Below are positions 12,869-13,585 of a stretch of 13,585 bases of DNA, in pieces (position 1 is the first letter of the stretch; each line of letters opens with the position of its first letter). A program made the position numbers and the translations under genes. The notes beneath the pieces were generated by a model. That model saw only the letters and a program-made list of their open reading frames with translations, ran no database searches and had not been told where the DNA came from. The DNA comes from JBFHRE01 sp041746105 (GTDB lineage: Bacteria; Actinomycetota; Acidimicrobiia; Spongiisociales; ZC4RG35). The stretch spans positions 1 through 13,585 of the forward strand of contig JBGTHP010000006.1 in NCBI GenBank assembly GCA_041746105.1, written 5' to 3'.

Positions 12869-13156
12869 TCATGCTCCGGGGCGGACGACCTTGTGTCGGA
12901 CGACCTCGTCGGCGAGGGACATCATTCTGTCCAACTCATCCACGACCGTCGGTTCGCCCTGGAAGGCGATGACCGAATAGAAGCCTTCGTTGAGGTGTTT
13001 GATCTCATAGGAGAAGCGACGCTTCCCCCAGAGATCGGTTGACGTGACCGTCGCACCCTGGCCGGCCAAGAACGATTCGACTCCACCCAAGAGTGAGCGG
13101 ATCTCGTCCTCTGCCAACTCGGGCCGATGAATGGTCATCAGCTCGTAGCTGCGCAT
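12869..13156 (-). CDS. rpsF: Small ribosomal subunit protein bS6
   Basis: A 95-residue 30S platform protein that binds 16S rRNA together with bS18. MRSYELMTIHRPELAEDEI opens the ferredoxin-like fold, and LWGKRRFSYEIKHLNEGFY is the family's central signature, followed by DELDRMMSLADEVVRHKVV. There is no long acidic tail. The frame stays open upstream to 13309, but ATG 13156 gives the canonical N-terminus and has AGGAGG eleven bases before it. First gene of rpsF-ssb-rpsR-rplI. In many bacteria the bS6-bS18 complex represses this operon through the rpsF leader, and the leader here has suitable hairpins. Confidence 0.96.
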   Translation of the reverse strand: MRSYELMTIHRPELAEDEIRSLLGGVESFLAGQGATVTSTDLWGKRRFSYEIKHLNEGFYSVIAFQGEPTVVDELDRMMSLADEVVRHKVVRPGA

Positions 13157-13173
13157 TTTTGTTGTTTCCTCCT

Positions 13174-13218
13174 GTGGACATCCACTCTGCAGTGGAAGGC
13201 CCCGCCCGTGCGGCGGAG
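13174..13218 (-). promoter_or_regulatory. Structured rpsF leader, candidate bS6:bS18 autoregulatory site
   Basis: On the minus strand the leader has CTCCGCC/GGCGGGG (13218-13200, seven bp with one G-U), then TCCACT-GCAG-AGTGGA (13196-13181), then a GTGG/CCAC alternative (13185-13174) that ends next to the SD. The last two share bases and exclude each other. Known bS6:bS18 leader motifs contain a CCG box near such a stem, and CCGCCG occurs here. The match to that motif is inferred. Confidence 0.4.
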
Positions 13219-13265
13219 CAGGGGTGGGATCGACGAGCTCAAAACTCGCCAATCGGTGTAGAAGG

Positions 13266-13271
13266 AGTCTA
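13266..13271 (-). promoter_or_regulatory. Possible -10 box of the rpsF operon
   Basis: TAGACT on the minus strand fits TAnnnT. A start about seven bases further would give a leader of roughly 100 bases before rpsF. The -35 region (TTCCCT) is weak. The heptamer array begins 33 bases upstream of it. Confidence 0.35.
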
Positions 13272-13303
13272 TCGGGAGGGGCGATCGGAGGGAAAACGGC
13301 GGG

Positions 13304-13334
13304 CGTCACCCGTCACCCGTCACCCGTCACCCGT
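13304..13334. repeat. Heptamer tandem repeat CGTCACC, about 4.4 copies
   Basis: Four exact copies of CGTCACC (13304-13331) plus CGT. It is non-coding, lies just upstream of the rpsF operon promoter region and directly precedes a block of dispersed-type repeats. Short VNTR-like arrays of this sort vary in copy number between strains. Confidence 0.9.
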
Positions 13335-13340
13335 TGCGGA

Positions 13341-13403
13341 TGGTTCTGTTTCCTCCCCTCGGGAGGGACGAAGTCCCGAGTGTTGGGGGAGGTGGATCCG
13401 GCC
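13341..13403. repeat. Direct repeat copy 1, containing hairpin module A
   Basis: These 63 bases recur exactly at 13523-13585, 182 bases later. Within, CCTCCCC (13352-13358) pairs with GGGGAGG (13386-13392), and CTCGGGA (13358-13364) pairs with TCCCGAG (13374-13380), sharing one C. The palindrome is like REP or small MITE elements. No coding signal is present. Confidence 0.9.
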
Positions 13404-13461
13404 GGAGACGGAGGGGGAAAAAGGCACCTAGCGCCAAAGAACCCCCACCGCCCCTGCGCGG

Positions 13462-13500
13462 CACCTCCCCCAAACTCGCTTCGCTCGAGGGGGAGGAAAC
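13462..13500. repeat. Hairpin module B, inverted relative of module A
   Basis: CCTCCCCC (13464-13471) and GGGGGAGG (13489-13496) form an exact eight-bp stem around a loop with a CGCTTCGC core. Its reverse complement begins GTTTCCTCCCC and ends GGGGGAGGTG, as module A does, so it is a diverged copy in the opposite direction. The modules A-B-A' alternate in orientation. Confidence 0.75.
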
Positions 13501-13522
13501 AAGAGTCCCCAGTCCCCGCGTC

Positions 13523-13585
13523 TGGTTCTGTTTCCTCCCCTCGGGAGGGACGAAGTCCCGAGTGTTGGGGGAGGTGGATCCGGCC
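13523..13585. repeat. Direct repeat copy 2, cut by the window end
   Basis: Identical to 13341-13403 over all 63 bases that are visible. The window stops inside it, so the full repeat unit may be 182 bases or longer. A contig ending in a repeat is typical of an assembly break. Confidence 0.9.

Noticed and set aside
13157..13309. N-terminal extension of rpsF to 13309.
   Set aside because: It would cover the leader hairpins and the SD AGGAGG; bS6 normally starts at MRSYELM.
13304..13334. Heptamer array as a CRISPR.
   Set aside because: The units are directly adjacent without spacers and only seven bases long; no cas genes are present.

Overview
This window looks like one contig, or the end of one, from a GC-rich actinobacterium. 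I favour Actinomycetota, possibly an Acidimicrobiia-like or other deep lineage. The evidence is the order rpsF-ssb-rpsR-rplI followed by dnaB, a 29-residue bS22-type ribosomal protein, a zinc-type S18, a Dcd close to the mycobacterial bifunctional enzyme, GTG starts, and TAnnnT -10 boxes placed right in front of start codons. Species level cannot be read from the sequence. The window starts with 21 C residues and ends inside a repeat, which suggests assembly edges.

Layout. (1) 154-720 (-) is a lipoprotein, divergent from a cluster on the + strand: MFS exporter (797-2278), purF (2271-3725) and purM (3722-4735). These three overlap, so they should be translationally coupled. (2) A secreted protein of unknown function with four cysteines and a charged tail (4774-5388, -) converges on purM. 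(3) A GabT-like class III aminotransferase (5624-6901, +) has a long leader holding a possible 17-codon ORF and a structure that would mask its ribosome binding site. (4) A minus-strand run reads phzF-like (8048-8815), thrB (7111-7962) and bS22 (6961-7050), ending at a perfect hairpin shared with the aminotransferase. (5) Divergent from phzF is a 72-residue membrane protein (8871-9089, +), then tRNA-Gly(CCC) (9155-9228) and dcd (9287-9853). (6) On the minus strand is the replication/ribosome block: rpsF (12869-13156), ssb, rpsR, rplI, a strong terminator, then dnaB (10033-11379) with its own leader. (7) 13304-13585 is non-coding repeat DNA: a heptamer array and three hairpin modules, with a direct repeat running off the end.

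Most genes are housekeeping: purine synthesis (purF, purM), pyrimidine dNTP supply (dcd), replication (dnaB, ssb), translation (bS6, bS18, bL9, bS22, tRNA-Gly) and threonine synthesis (thrB). I found no defence island, phage, CRISPR array or biosynthetic cluster. The parts that deserve a second look are regulatory: leaderless promoter architecture at both divergent gene pairs, the aminotransferase leader, a possible attenuator in front of dnaB, the rpsF leader, and a structured element after dcd.
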